A stretch of 64,000 nucleotides of DNA from Kushneria avicenniae. GTDB taxonomy: Bacteria > Pseudomonadota > Gammaproteobacteria > Pseudomonadales > Halomonadaceae. The stretch is taken from contig NZ_FOLY01000003.1 in NCBI RefSeq assembly GCF_900112585.1, positions 124,001-188,000 on the forward strand, read 5' to 3'. This document shows positions 1 to 9,323 of this stretch, piece after piece. Both the position numbers and the translations under genes were made by a program. Positions within the stretch are counted from its first letter, which is position 1; the number at the start of each line of letters is the position of its first letter. The notes under the pieces are model-generated. The model saw only the letters and a list, made by a program, of their open reading frames with translations, was not told the DNA's origin and did not search any database.

Positions 1-1037
1 TCAGCGATTTCCAGAAGCCCCGGATCGAGCAGTTCCTTTTGCTGCGGCGTCATGTCGGCCACCTGGGTGGCCGATGCCGAGGCCCACAGGATGCGATAGG
101 TCTCCAGCGAGCTTTCCACTTCCGGCTCGATGCGATCGACCTGCGCGCCAAGCCCTTCCAGACCCTGAGCGGCATGCCCCAGGCAGTGGGAGATCTCGTC
201 GTCGCGTGCAGCCGTACCCAGCGCCGGACAAAAAGCAATTTTCAGATCGTCCAGCCGCCCCGCCTCATCGCACTGCTCACCCCAGTCGGCGGGCTGGCCC
301 GGCACCGAGAAGTAGTCGTGGCCGTGAAAGCGCCCGATGACGTTGAGCATGGCAATGGCGTCATCGACCGTCCGGGTGATCGGCCCGATATGCGATAGCG
401 ATGCCATGGTGCTCGGCGGCCACTGCGGCACCCAACCATAGGTCGACTTGAAGCCGAACACGCCGGTAAAGGCCGCCGGAATGCGGATCGAGCCGCCACT
501 GTCACCGCCCTGGTGCAGTACCCCCATGTTGAGCGCTGCCGCCACGGCCGCACCGCCGGAGGAACCGCCGGGCGTCAGGTCGGTATTCCAGGGATTGCGG
601 GTGATGCCGGTCACGCGGCTGTCGGTGGTGGCCTTCCAGCCGAACTCGGGCGTGCAGGTCTTGCCCAGCAGGATGGCGCCAGCCTGGCGCAGAAACTGGG
701 CCGGCGGGCCGTCGTGATCGCAGATCTCGTCACGGGTGGTCAGCGAGCCGTCGCGTACCGGCATGCCGGCGACCTCGGAAAGATCCTTCATCGAGGCGGG
801 AATGCCATCGAGCGGCCCCAGCGGCTCGCCGCGCTGCCAGCGCGCCTCACTGTCACGGGCGGCCTTGAAGGCCTCGTCATGATCGACATGGCAAAAGGCG
901 TTCACCTCACCGTTGAAGCGCTCGATACGCTCAAGCGCCGTCCGGGTCACCTCGACCGGCGAGGTATGCCCCGACTCGAACAGCGCGCGCAGCGTACGAG
1001 CGTCGCACAGCCCGAGATCCGTTGGCCGCTCCTGCAT
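1..1037 (-). CDS. Amidase signature family hydrolase (partial, C-terminus beyond left edge)
   Basis: This is an amidase-signature enzyme, which hydrolyses a carboxamide with a Ser-cisSer-Lys triad. The readable 345 residues hold the candidate catalytic lysine in GIPASMKDL (K84), the glycine/serine-rich motif PGGSSGG (residues 156-162) and the nucleophile loop GGDSGGSIRIPA. The ATG at 1037 is preceded by GGGAGAG at good spacing. The C-terminal part lies outside the window, so total length is unknown. The substrate cannot be told from the sequence. It is not an obvious GatA, because no gatB or gatC lies nearby. A carbon-nitrogen hydrolase follows on the same strand upstream, so the two might share nitrogen-scavenging work, but that is inference. 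Confidence 0.88.
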   Translation of the reverse strand, partial: MQERPTDLGLCDARTLRALFESGHTSPVEVTRTALERIERFNGEVNAFCHVDHDEAFKAARDSEARWQRGEPLGPLDGIPASMKDLSEVAGMPVRDGSLTTRDEICDHDGPPAQFLRQAGAILLGKTCTPEFGWKATTDSRVTGITRNPWNTDLTPGGSSGGAAVAAALNMGVLHQGGDSGGSIRIPAAFTGVFGFKSTYGWVPQWPPSTMASLSHIGPITRTVDDAIAMLNVIGRFHGHDYFSVPGQPADWGEQCDEAGRLDDLKIAFCPALGTAARDDEISHCLGHAAQGLEGLGAQVDRIEPEVESSLETYRILWASASATQVADMTPQQKELLDPGLLEIA

Positions 1038-1162
1038 GCTCTCTCTCCCTGTCACGACTCGCCGGGGTACTTCAATCACGTTACCAGCGAGACCGTCAAT
1101 AATGGCAAGTAGCCTTCAAGGCTAGTGCCCCGACCAGCGTCATGCCACACAGGACAGCAGGA

Positions 1163-2050
1163 TCACTTGTCGATGATATACATCCGCTCGGGATCGAACT
1201 GCTCAGGCCAGTCGCGGCGCAGCAGCACCTGCCCTTCGTCGCGCAGGGCGGCAATGGCGGAGAGATCCAGCTCCACGTGCAGCCAGGAGCTGCGGTCGAT
1301 CGTGATGTTTTCGCTCTGCGCCACCACGCCGCTGGCGGGCATGCCGATATCGGCCGGCACATAGAGCCCGGCGCGCCCGTAGTTGTAATCCAGCGCCTGC
1401 GACCAGGCCGCCTCGCCGACCGTGGGCGACACGGCGACAGCGATCTGGTTTTCCAGCGCCCGGGCGCGGGCCCCGGTGCGTACCCGGTAATAGCCCGATT
1501 CGGTATCGGTGCAGCTCGGGGAGAGAATCAGATCCACGCCCTGCTCGGCCAGCAGCCGCGCCGCCATGGGGAATTCGTTGTCATAGCAGATCAGGATGCC
1601 GAGTTTGCCCAGCGCGGTATCAAACACCTGCAGACCGCTGCCGCCTTCGATGCCCCAGTGCTCGCGCTCGAAACGCGTCATGATCAGCTTGTCCTGGGTA
1701 CCGATCAGCCCGTTGGGACCATAAAGCCAGGCGCGATTGCGATAGACACCGTCGTCATCGCGCACCGGCGCGCTACCGGGGACCAGATAAATGCCGAAGC
1801 GCTTCGCCAGTGCCTCGCACTGCGCAAGCCAGTCGGGCAGCATCGCCTGCAGGGCCTCAATGGAGGCGTGCAGATCGCCGCGCACATCGGGCGGCATCTG
1901 CCCGGTCATGACCAGGCTGGCATATTCCGGCAGCACCAGAAGCTGCGCACCGCGCCGGGCGGCCTGCTCGATCAGCGACTCGAGATGCGCCTGATAGTCG
2001 TGCGCGTTTTCAAACAGCTCGATGGCGTACTGACACAGGGCCAGATGCAT
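1163..2050 (-). CDS. Carbon-nitrogen hydrolase (nitrilase superfamily)
   Basis: A 295-residue member of the nitrilase/amidase superfamily, cytoplasmic, expected to cut a non-peptide C-N bond. The Glu-Lys-Cys triad is visible: E in LVLPEYASL, K in GTQDKLIMTRFE and C in ILICYDNEFPMAAR. There are two in-frame ATGs, at 2056 and 2050. The AGGA Shine-Dalgarno sequence abuts the first and lies 6 nt before the second, so I take 2050. The gene sits between a GNAT acetyltransferase and an amidase, all on the minus strand but with gaps of about 60-125 bp. The substrate is unknown; family members include omega-amidases, ureidopropionases and nitrilases. Confidence 0.85.
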   Translation of the reverse strand: MHLALCQYAIELFENAHDYQAHLESLIEQAARRGAQLLVLPEYASLVMTGQMPPDVRGDLHASIEALQAMLPDWLAQCEALAKRFGIYLVPGSAPVRDDDGVYRNRAWLYGPNGLIGTQDKLIMTRFEREHWGIEGGSGLQVFDTALGKLGILICYDNEFPMAARLLAEQGVDLILSPSCTDTESGYYRVRTGARARALENQIAVAVSPTVGEAAWSQALDYNYGRAGLYVPADIGMPASGVVAQSENITIDRSSWLHVELDLSAIAALRDEGQVLLRRDWPEQFDPERMYIIDK

Positions 2051-2109
2051 GGGCATTCCTCAATAAGGGGGGTAAGTCAGATGCTGACAGACAAGCGATG
2101 CATCTCACA

Positions 2110-2694
2110 TCAATCAAGCGTTTTGAGCCAGAAGCGCAGTGTCTTGTGATCCGACACCGACGCATCAATATCCTGCCACTCGTAGCGGGCGCACAGCTCG
2201 GGGCGATGCGTGTAGCCGCGACGCTGCCAGAAACCGTCCAGCGGCTGGTAATCGGCCGGGCGCCGTGGATGATCTCCGGAGCGCTCTACGGCACAGAAGG
2301 CGGTATAGCGCAGGCCAAGCGCTCTGGCATGCGCCTCGCGCGCCTCGAAAAAGCGCACGCCCAGCCCCTGGCCACGATACTCGGGCAACAGAATCGATTC
2401 GCCGAAATAGCAGACGCAATCGACATCGAACCCCTGCTCGATGAAGGGCCGCATGAACGCTTCATCCTCGTGGGCCAGCGGCAGCGCCGTGCTCATGCCC
2501 ACGACCTGCTCACCGTCGAGCACCAGCACGCAGAGGCTGTCCTCGCTTTGCGCGTAGGTCTCCAGATAGTCACGCTCATAGTCGAGCGAGCCCTCATAAA
2601 GGTAGGGGAATTCACGAAAGACCCGGATACGCAGGGCCGCCAGCGCCTCAAGCCACTGGCGGATCTGCGCACCCTGAAGATGAATCAGCTGCAT
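2110..2694 (-). CDS. GNAT family N-acetyltransferase
   Basis: A 194-residue GNAT protein that would transfer an acetyl group from acetyl-CoA to an amine. The acetyl-CoA pyrophosphate loop is seen as LLPEYRGQGLGVRFF (R/Q-x-x-G-x-G/A type) near residues 105-120. It follows the beta strands that contain VLDGEQVVGMSTALPL. The frame stays open further upstream, but GGAGG lies 7 nt before the ATG at 2694, which sets the start. The acceptor substrate cannot be predicted. The gene lies directly upstream of the carbon-nitrogen hydrolase on the same strand (59 bp gap) and may be co-transcribed with it. Confidence 0.85.
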   Translation of the reverse strand: MQLIHLQGAQIRQWLEALAALRIRVFREFPYLYEGSLDYERDYLETYAQSEDSLCVLVLDGEQVVGMSTALPLAHEDEAFMRPFIEQGFDVDCVCYFGESILLPEYRGQGLGVRFFEAREAHARALGLRYTAFCAVERSGDHPRRPADYQPLDGFWQRRGYTHRPELCARYEWQDIDASVSDHKTLRFWLKTLD

Positions 2695-2835
2695 TGAAAC
2701 GCCTCCGCACCATATCAACGGATCGTGCAGGATAACGTACCGACGAGGGCGATGCTGCCCTGAACCGGCGCCTGTCTGTCCACAGGCGCCAGAGCGGGCA
2801 TACATGAAAGCAGATGTGGATAACGCAGCCTCAAC

Positions 2836-4479
2836 TCAGGGCGTTGAGACCGCCTGCGGATAGCGCGCTATCAGATCCAGCAGCACGCCGTTGGTCCAGC
2901 CAAAGCCGTCGACCACCTCATACTCGCCGCCCCCACCGACGCCGGGATTTTCGACGTTGTACTTTTCCACCAGCTTGCCGGTCTGGTCATAGACGCGTTG
3001 ATTGGTGTCGATCCAGCGCCGGGCAATGGTCGCGGCCAGCCGCGTCTGGCCATAGCGGGACAGCCCTTCCACCGCCAGCCACTGCAGCGGCGCCCAGCCA
3101 TTGGGCGCATCCCACTGCTCGCCGGTATGGCGGTTGGTGGTCACCATACCGCCGGGTCTCAACAGCTCGCGCTCGACGGCGGCGGCAGTAGCCTCGGCGC
3201 GGGGCTGATCGGCCACACCGAAGGTCAGCGGATAGACCATGGCGGCAGAGACCACCTCACTCGGACGCTGATCACGCCAGTCATAATCGGTATAAAGCCC
3301 CCGATCCGCATCCCAGAAGACCCGGTTGATCGCCTCGCGGCGCGTCTCGGCCCGCTGCTCGAACTGTCTGGCGCGCGCCTGATTACCTTCAAGCTGCCAG
3401 GCATGGGCCAGCGTCTGTTCCAGATGGAACAGCAGCGCATTGAGGTCCACCGGCAAAACGTCCCGGGTGGCGACGGTGGTCTGCTGGCTGCCATCCCGCA
3501 TCCAGCGCGAGCTGAAATCCCAGCCGCTTTCGGCCGCGGCTCGCAGGTTGGCGTATACCTCGGGGGCAGGTCGGTCAGCCGCTTTCTGCGCCAGCGCAAC
3601 CTCACTGGCCCAGGACTCCGGACGCGGCATGTTTTCACTGCCGTGATAGCGATTAAGCAGTGTGCCGTCTTCAAGTTTCACGACATGCGCCTGTGCCTGT
3701 CCCGGGGACAGTGTCTCGGCACCCTGCATCCAGTAGTCGTATTCCTGCTCAAGCTCGGGCAAATAACGCTGATAGACCTCATCACCATCATGCTCGGCCA
3801 GCAGCCCGACCATCGAGGCAAAGAACGGCGGCTGACTGCGGGTCAGGAAATAGGTGCGAGTGCCGTTGGGAATAAAACCGTACTGATCAATCAACCAGGC
3901 GAAATTGTCCACCATGTCGCGGACCAGATCATACCGATCACTGTGCGCCAGCCCCAGCATGGTAAAGAAGCTGTCCCAGTAGAACATCTCGTTGAAACGC
4001 CCGCCGGGGACCACGTAGCGATGCGGCAGGACCACCAGGCTGCTCCACTGCCCCTCATCGGTAGCGGCCGGGTCGCGGGTCAGATAGGGCCACAGGTTTT
4101 TAATGTGCTGATCGATCGGCGTCCCGGCCTCCTCCGACAGACGCGCCTCATTTTCGGGTGGCTCGTCGAAGTTGGCACGCACGAAGGCCTTGAGCGCCTC
4201 CCGGGAGAGCGGCCCATCGGTGGTGCGCGCCTGATAGTCCGCGACGATCGAACTCGGTTCACGCCGGGGAATCAGATCGACCACCGTCTTTTGATCGTCA
4301 TAAAGCCCGGCCTCGGCAATGGCCACCATGACCGGCCCCCAGGCCCGATCCGGTGACTGCGCCGCAGTTTTGGGATCACCGCTCATCGTGTTACTTCCAG
4401 CACAGCCGACCAGCGCCCATGCCAGCATCACGCCCGCCAGAAGACGGCCTGCCCTGTTCTCTGATGCCCCTGCCCGCAT
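2836..4479 (-). CDS. treA: Periplasmic/lipoprotein trehalase (GH37)
   Basis: This enzyme hydrolyses trehalose to two glucose molecules. Both trehalase signatures are present: PGGRFNEMFYWDSFF (signature 1) and EQWDAPNGWAPLQW (signature 2). A C-terminal GGGGEYEVVDGFGWTNGV block, also typical of the family, is present too. The N-terminus is a type II signal peptide ending in a lipobox LVGC (Cys26 from the chosen start) with Ala at +2, which predicts an outer-membrane lipoprotein facing the periplasm. E. coli TreA is a soluble periplasmic protein. The upstream GTG at 4503 is in frame, but CAGGAGAG is properly spaced for the ATG at 4479, giving 547 residues. In a halotolerant organism this would recycle external trehalose. 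Confidence 0.93.
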   Translation of the reverse strand: MRAGASENRAGRLLAGVMLAWALVGCAGSNTMSGDPKTAAQSPDRAWGPVMVAIAEAGLYDDQKTVVDLIPRREPSSIVADYQARTTDGPLSREALKAFVRANFDEPPENEARLSEEAGTPIDQHIKNLWPYLTRDPAATDEGQWSSLVVLPHRYVVPGGRFNEMFYWDSFFTMLGLAHSDRYDLVRDMVDNFAWLIDQYGFIPNGTRTYFLTRSQPPFFASMVGLLAEHDGDEVYQRYLPELEQEYDYWMQGAETLSPGQAQAHVVKLEDGTLLNRYHGSENMPRPESWASEVALAQKAADRPAPEVYANLRAAAESGWDFSSRWMRDGSQQTTVATRDVLPVDLNALLFHLEQTLAHAWQLEGNQARARQFEQRAETRREAINRVFWDADRGLYTDYDWRDQRPSEVVSAAMVYPLTFGVADQPRAEATAAAVERELLRPGGMVTTNRHTGEQWDAPNGWAPLQWLAVEGLSRYGQTRLAATIARRWIDTNQRVYDQTGKLVEKYNVENPGVGGGGEYEVVDGFGWTNGVLLDLIARYPQAVSTP

Positions 4480-4639
4480 GAATGACTCTCCTGTTTCTGT
4501 CACTTTTATAGTGCCCGACGATGCCGGATCTCATGGATGATGCCGGCTCCTATATTAGCGCAGCGCCCTTGAAGTGCGACTCGCCATTGGGCGTAGCGTC
4601 CGGCCACACATCGCTCAATCAGGAGAGGGATGGTGAAAA

Positions 4640-4690
4640 CGGATTTGCACCAATAATTGTTATGTTATAACGTTTTATTTAACGGTCAAT
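4640..4690. promoter_or_regulatory. AT-rich candidate promoter with GTTATAAC palindrome upstream of frmA
   Basis: The 285 bp between the divergent trehalase and formaldehyde dehydrogenase genes contain one sharply AT-rich stretch. It holds TTGCAC (4645-4650) and TATAAC (4666-4671), with a 15 bp spacer that is short for sigma-70, and the perfect 8 bp palindrome GTTATAAC at 4664-4671. A divergent promoter/operator is plausible, but the assignment is weak. Confidence 0.3.
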
Positions 4691-4766
4691 ACGAGGCCGC
4701 TCCATCTCACCTGCAGGCGACATCTCAAGGGCCGCGCCGGCCCCGCCATTCCTTCGGGAGGACTTC

Positions 4767-5951
4767 ATGAAAACGCGTGCTGCCATTGCCTGGGAACCGA
4801 ATCGTCCGCTGGAGATCGAGGAGATCGATCTGGAAGGCCCCAAGGCGGGCGAAGTGCTGGTTCGTATTGTCACCACCAGCCTGTGCCATACCGACATGTT
4901 CACGCTCTCCGGCCGCGACCCGGAAGGGCTTTTCCCCTGCGTACTGGGCCATGAAGGCGTGGGCATTGTCGAAGAGATCGGCAAGGGTGTGACGTCGGTC
5001 AAGCCGGGCGATCACATCATCCCGCTGTATACCCCGGAAGATCCCGACTGCCCCTACATCCAGTCGGGCAGAACCAACCTGTGCCAGACGATCCGCAAGA
5101 CCCAGGGGCAGGGTCTGATGCCGGACGGCACCAGCCGTTTCTCTTACAAGGGCAAGACCCTTCGTCACTACATGGGCACCAGCACCTTCAGCGAGTACAC
5201 CGTACTGCCGGAAATCGCCGTGGCGAAAATCAACCCGGAAGCGCCGCTTTCGAAAGCCTGCGTAATGGGCTGCGCAGTACCCACCGGCATTGGCGCCGTG
5301 CGCAATACCGCAAAGGTACGCCCCGGCGATACCGTGGCCGTCTTCGGGCTCGGGGCGGTTGGCATGGCGGTGATTCAGGGCGCGAAACTGCAGGGCGCCG
5401 GGCGGGTCATCGGCATCGACGTCAATCCGGCCAAGTTTGCGCTGGCCGAATCACTGGGCGCTACCGAGTGCCTCAACCCCAACGATTACTCCGAGCCGCT
5501 GCATGAAGTGATCATCGACATGACCAACGGCGGCGTCGAATTTTCATTCGAGTGCGTGGGGAACGTCACTCTGATGCGCGCGGCGCTGGAGTGCTGCCAC
5601 AAGGGCTGGGGCGAGAGCATCATCATCGGTGTGGCCGGCGCCGGCGAGGAAATCTCGACCCGCCCCTTCCAGCTGGTGACCGGACGTGTCTGGCGAGGCA
5701 GCGCCTTCGGCGGCGTGCTGGGCCGCTCCGAACTGCCCGGGATGGTCGATGAGTGGCTTTCCGGACGCTTCGAAGTCGACCCGTATATCACCCACAACAT
5801 GACCCATGACCACATCAACACGGCGTTCGATCTGCTCCACCGCGGCGAGGCGATCCGCTCGGTGATTCACTACCAGCCACAGGAGACGATGACGGGCGAC
5901 CTTCCCGGTATCACGCTCGGCGAGCCGCACAAGACACCCGAACCTGCCTGA
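4767..5951 (+). CDS. frmA: S-(hydroxymethyl)glutathione dehydrogenase / class III alcohol dehydrogenase
   Basis: This is the NAD-dependent, glutathione-linked formaldehyde dehydrogenase, which also reduces S-nitrosoglutathione. Catalytic zinc ligands are present: C40 (TSLCHTD), H62 (LGHEG) and C169 (MGCAVPTG). The Rossmann motif is [13 protein letters not shown], and the class III blocks [13 protein letters not shown] and GSAFGG are present. The structural-zinc lobe, normally four cysteines (C-x2-C-x2-C-x7-C), here reads D92, C95, I98, C106, so two ligands are missing. The protein has 394 residues against about 370 usually, with an extra C-terminal tail after HYQPQ. The ATG follows TCGGGAGGA. 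No frmR or S-formylglutathione hydrolase gene is adjacent. Confidence 0.92.
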   Translation: MKTRAAIAWEPNRPLEIEEIDLEGPKAGEVLVRIVTTSLCHTDMFTLSGRDPEGLFPCVLGHEGVGIVEEIGKGVTSVKPGDHIIPLYTPEDPDCPYIQSGRTNLCQTIRKTQGQGLMPDGTSRFSYKGKTLRHYMGTSTFSEYTVLPEIAVAKINPEAPLSKACVMGCAVPTGIGAVRNTAKVRPGDTVAVFGLGAVGMAVIQGAKLQGAGRVIGIDVNPAKFALAESLGATECLNPNDYSEPLHEVIIDMTNGGVEFSFECVGNVTLMRAALECCHKGWGESIIIGVAGAGEEISTRPFQLVTGRVWRGSAFGGVLGRSELPGMVDEWLSGRFEVDPYITHNMTHDHINTAFDLLHRGEAIRSVIHYQPQETMTGDLPGITLGEPHKTPEPA

Positions 5952-6012
5952 CTCGGGACAGCATGGGCGACTCGCCCATGCTGTCCTGCTGCGACCCTCC
6001 CTGCTCTACAAC

Positions 6013-6034
6013 AAACGGCCCCGAAGGGCCGTTT
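6013..6034. terminator. Bidirectional hairpin terminator between convergent frmA and the gluconate dehydrogenase operon
   Basis: Nine-base-pair stem (6013-6021 with 6026-6034) closed by a CGAA tetraloop, with AAA/TTT at the stem base. It lies 61 bp past the frmA stop and 52 bp past the end of the minus-strand FAD subunit gene, so it can serve both. Confidence 0.75.
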
Positions 6035-6086
6035 CTGAAGACGAAGTATCTTTGGAGCAACGTCTCACTATCTTTAGATCAACATC

Positions 6087-7859
6087 TCACCCCTGCGACA
6101 TCAGCGGCCCCGGGTTGCCCAGATAGCGCTCGCGGATGTGTTTCGCCGACCAGTAGGTCAACGCTGCCACGGTACCGGTCGGGTTGTGCTGCATGTTCTG
6201 CGGAAAGGCGCTGGCGCCCATCACGAACAGATTGTGCGCATCCCAGTGCTGCAGATAGCGGTTGAGCACCGAGGTACTCGGATCGGTCCCCATGATGGCG
6301 CCGCCGGTCAGGTGGGTAGACTGATACTTTGCGGCATCAAAGTGATCGCCGACCTGCTTGAAGTTCTCGGTGTGATAGTCCGGTTCAAGTTCCGCCACGA
6401 TTTCGCGCATGCGTTCGGCCATGAACTGCGTCATGCGCATGTCATTGTCCTTCCAGTCGTAGGTCATGCGCAGCAGCGGATCACCGTGCGGGTCAGTATA
6501 GGTCGGGTCCAGATCCAGATAGACATCGCGATAGGACATATTGGTGCCGGTGGTGCCCAGCATCATGTGGTGCCCGTAGTGCTCGCTGGCATTCTTCTTC
6601 CACTCACTGCCCCAGGAAGGCGTGCCCGGCGGTACCTTCACGGCACCGATCGCCCCGCCCGGCCCCTGAGTGGTATAGATGTAGGAGCCCCCGATAAAAC
6701 CGTGTTTTGCCGTATCAAAGGTATCCGGGCTGAAGTCATCGATGACCTGCCCACTGCCGCCGGCCGAGATGAAGGGGTTGAACTGGTGGCGCTTGAAGTA
6801 CATGTCGATCGAGCCGGTGATCTGGTAGGAGAAATTGCGCCCCACCACACCGGTATTGGCCACCGGATCATAGGGTTGGCCGATCTGCGACAGCAGCAGC
6901 AATCGAACATTGGACAGCGGGAAGGAGGCCAGAATCACCAGCTTCGCCGGCTGGAAGATCTCCTGCCCTTCCCCATCATGATACAAGACGCCCTTGACCG
7001 TTTCCCCATCGTCGCTTTTGACGATACGGGTGACCTCGCAATTGGTGCGATAGCTGAAGTGCTCACGCTGCTTGAGCGCATCCAGAATGCAGGTCTGCGG
7101 CGAGGCCTTGGAATAGTTCAGACAGCCATAGTTACTGCAAAAGCCACAGAAGTTGCACGGCCCGAGCTGCATCCCGTACGGGTTGGTCCAGGCGCCGGAT
7201 ACGTTGGCCGAGGGATACGGATAGGGGTGCCAGCCGAGCTTTTTCGTCGCCTCGGTAAAGAGCGTGTCGGTCAGCGTGCGCGGCAACGGCGACAGCGGGA
7301 AGGGATTCTGGCGCGGCCCCTCGAAGGGATTCCCCCCCTCGATGGTTTCACCCTGTATATTGCCGGCCTGACCGGAGAGCCCGGCGACCTTTTCAAAAAA
7401 GTCGTAGTGCGGCTCCAGCTCCTCGTAGGTCACGCCATAATCCTGAATGGTCATGTCCTCCGGCAGGAAGCCGGGCTCAAAGGTGCGATCGGCGAAGCTC
7501 TTGAGGGCCAGCTCGTTGGGCGTGGCGCGATAGAGTACCCCGGTCCAGTGCGAGCCGGCACCGCCAACGCCATCTCCCGGATGAAAGGTCGTCCAGTGAC
7601 GCTGAGGCACGGCCGTTTCGGAGGCGTTGCGCCGGATGGTGACCGTGCTCTGCTTCGGGCGCTGCATCATCTTGAGGCGCACGCCGTATTTCAGCTCATC
7701 GGCGGGCTTCGGGTAGAGGAAATCCTCCTTGGTCCGCTCGTTACCCCGCTCCAGCGCGACCACGTTGAGCCCGGCATCGGTCAGTTCCATGCCCATGATG
7801 GAGCCGGTCCAGCCAAGACCGATGATGACCGCATCCACTTCAGGTCGTGTCGTACTCAT
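6087..7859 (-). CDS. Gluconate 2-dehydrogenase-type flavoprotein subunit (GMC oxidoreductase)
   Basis: The 590-residue catalytic subunit of a membrane-bound sugar-acid or polyol dehydrogenase. FAD oxidises the substrate in the periplasm and passes electrons to the cytochrome subunit. It has an N-terminal FAD-binding motif (VIIGLGWTGSIMG), the GMC segment GDGVGGAGSHW, and a C-terminal HNPTGTVAAL block. A cysteine-rich stretch, CNFCGFCSNYGC (about residues 237-248), fits the iron-sulfur-binding region reported in fructose and glucose dehydrogenases of this family. Its ATG overlaps the cytochrome stop as ATGA, so translation is coupled. No signal peptide of its own is seen, consistent with export as a complex with the Tat-bearing small subunit. 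The substrate could be gluconate, 2-ketogluconate, sorbitol or another. Confidence 0.88.
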   Translation of the reverse strand: MSTTRPEVDAVIIGLGWTGSIMGMELTDAGLNVVALERGNERTKEDFLYPKPADELKYGVRLKMMQRPKQSTVTIRRNASETAVPQRHWTTFHPGDGVGGAGSHWTGVLYRATPNELALKSFADRTFEPGFLPEDMTIQDYGVTYEELEPHYDFFEKVAGLSGQAGNIQGETIEGGNPFEGPRQNPFPLSPLPRTLTDTLFTEATKKLGWHPYPYPSANVSGAWTNPYGMQLGPCNFCGFCSNYGCLNYSKASPQTCILDALKQREHFSYRTNCEVTRIVKSDDGETVKGVLYHDGEGQEIFQPAKLVILASFPLSNVRLLLLSQIGQPYDPVANTGVVGRNFSYQITGSIDMYFKRHQFNPFISAGGSGQVIDDFSPDTFDTAKHGFIGGSYIYTTQGPGGAIGAVKVPPGTPSWGSEWKKNASEHYGHHMMLGTTGTNMSYRDVYLDLDPTYTDPHGDPLLRMTYDWKDNDMRMTQFMAERMREIVAELEPDYHTENFKQVGDHFDAAKYQSTHLTGGAIMGTDPSTSVLNRYLQHWDAHNLFVMGASAFPQNMQHNPTGTVAALTYWSAKHIRERYLGNPGPLMSQG

Positions 7860-9268
7860 TGTTCATTATCCTTTACGTTCGGCTGTGACGCGGTCTCCGC
7901 ATCGGCCTGCGCAGCCGATGTATCAGACGCGGCGGTGTCGGGATTGCCGCTGAACCCTTCACGCTTGTCCATCGAATCACGCACCTTTCGAACCGCCTCA
8001 CTGGAGACCGTGCCGCCCTGATTGCCCCAGCCCTGGCGCACAAAGGTGGCCAGATCCGCCACTTCCTGATCCGACAGGCGCCAGCCAAAGCCCGGCATCA
8101 TCAGGGCTTCCGGTCGTTCGGGGGTCGAAGGCAGCTGGGCGCCGGCCAGAATGGTATGAATCAGGGCCGTGGGATTGTCGGCGTTGGCCTGCGAATTGCC
8201 GGCCAGTGCCGGGAAGACACCACTGGCGCCCCTCCCGTCGGCAAAGTGACAGGCATTGCAATTGTCCAGATATAACCGCCCGCCCTCGCTCAGGTCGTCG
8301 GCCCGGGTCAACTGCTGCTCGGTCTCGCTGTCCTTTCGGGCGCTGACATGGCGCTCGCTGCCGATGGCCGTCTCATCACTGACCGGCAGCGTTTTCAGAT
8401 AGGCGGCGATCGCCGACAGGTCGTCGCGCGTCATGTGCGACGTGCTGTTCTTGATCACGCTGGTCATCTCGCCGGACACGGCCGAATGGGCATTGCGACC
8501 GGTGGCCAGATAATCCGCGATGTCCTGCTCGCGCCAGCCGGCCACACCGAGATGGTCCTCTCCCTTGCCACGCAGCCCCGGTGCCAGCCAGTCATTGAGA
8601 TTGGCCCCGGCCAGATACTCATCGCCATCGTCATCGTTGAGGGCCTTTTCCTGCTGGAATAGGCCGCGCGGCGTGTGGCAACTGCCACAGTGACCCAGCC
8701 CTTCGACCAGATAACGCCCCCGGTTGATCTTCTCGCTGTCCTGGTCATCCGGCTCGAAAGGCTTTTGATCGGCGAACAGCCAGTTCCAGCCACTGATGCC
8801 CCAGCGCTGATTGAAGGGGAAGCTCAGGTCGGTGGTTTGCGGCTGGTGGTCGTTGGGGGCCACGCCATGCATGAAATAGACGTACAGGGCGTGAATGTCG
8901 TCATCCGTCAGTCTGGCGTAGGAGGGATAGGGCATGGCCGGATAGAGATTGGCACCATCGGCGCGCTTGCCCTGGCGCAGGGCCGCGGCGAACTCGGCTT
9001 CACTGTAATTGCCGATGCCCGCCTGCTTGTCCGGCGTAATATTGGTGGAGTAGATCGTCCCGAAGGGGCTTTCGATGCCCAGCCCACCGGCAAAGTCATC
9101 GCCGCCCGGCGCGGTATGACAGGCCACGCAATCGCCGGCACGCGACAGATAGGCCCCGCGCTCGATCGTGTCCTGATCACCATGGCCTTTTGTTTGCTCA
9201 TCGGCCTGCACTACGGTAGCCGTCAGCATCAGGGCCAGACCGCCGGCATACATCAATTGATTGATCAT
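7856..9268 (-). CDS. Triheme cytochrome c subunit of gluconate 2-dehydrogenase-type complex
   Basis: This subunit anchors the complex and hands electrons to ubiquinone. There are three c-type heme sites: CVACH, CGSCH and CNACH, each starting one cytochrome domain. The chosen start gives a Sec signal peptide ending VVQA before DEQT, with AGGA 9 nt upstream. An alternative ATG at 9355 overlaps the stop codon of the small subunit (TGATG) and has GGGGAG 8 nt upstream. It would add 29 arginine-rich residues and place the palindrome at 9324-9337 inside the gene. The C-terminus is an Ala/Asp/Gln-rich tail. It lies in the middle of the operon, between the small subunit and the FAD subunit. The start choice is uncertain; the identity is not. 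Confidence 0.9.
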   Translation of the reverse strand: MINQLMYAGGLALMLTATVVQADEQTKGHGDQDTIERGAYLSRAGDCVACHTAPGGDDFAGGLGIESPFGTIYSTNITPDKQAGIGNYSEAEFAAALRQGKRADGANLYPAMPYPSYARLTDDDIHALYVYFMHGVAPNDHQPQTTDLSFPFNQRWGISGWNWLFADQKPFEPDDQDSEKINRGRYLVEGLGHCGSCHTPRGLFQQEKALNDDDGDEYLAGANLNDWLAPGLRGKGEDHLGVAGWREQDIADYLATGRNAHSAVSGEMTSVIKNSTSHMTRDDLSAIAAYLKTLPVSDETAIGSERHVSARKDSETEQQLTRADDLSEGGRLYLDNCNACHFADGRGASGVFPALAGNSQANADNPTALIHTILAGAQLPSTPERPEALMMPGFGWRLSDQEVADLATFVRQGWGNQGGTVSSEAVRKVRDSMDKREGFSGNPDTAASDTSAAQADAETASQPNVKDNEQ

Positions 9269-9323
9269 TTCTGGAAGTCCTGTCTGCCTGAGGGCACGCG
9301 AACCGTGAAGCCTTGTCACATGG

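Noticed and set aside
6138-8021. A 627-codon open frame on the plus strand
   Set aside because: It lies antisense to the FAD subunit gene and is a by-product of high GC at third positions. It has no domain, no ribosome binding site, and the sense frame shows clear family motifs.
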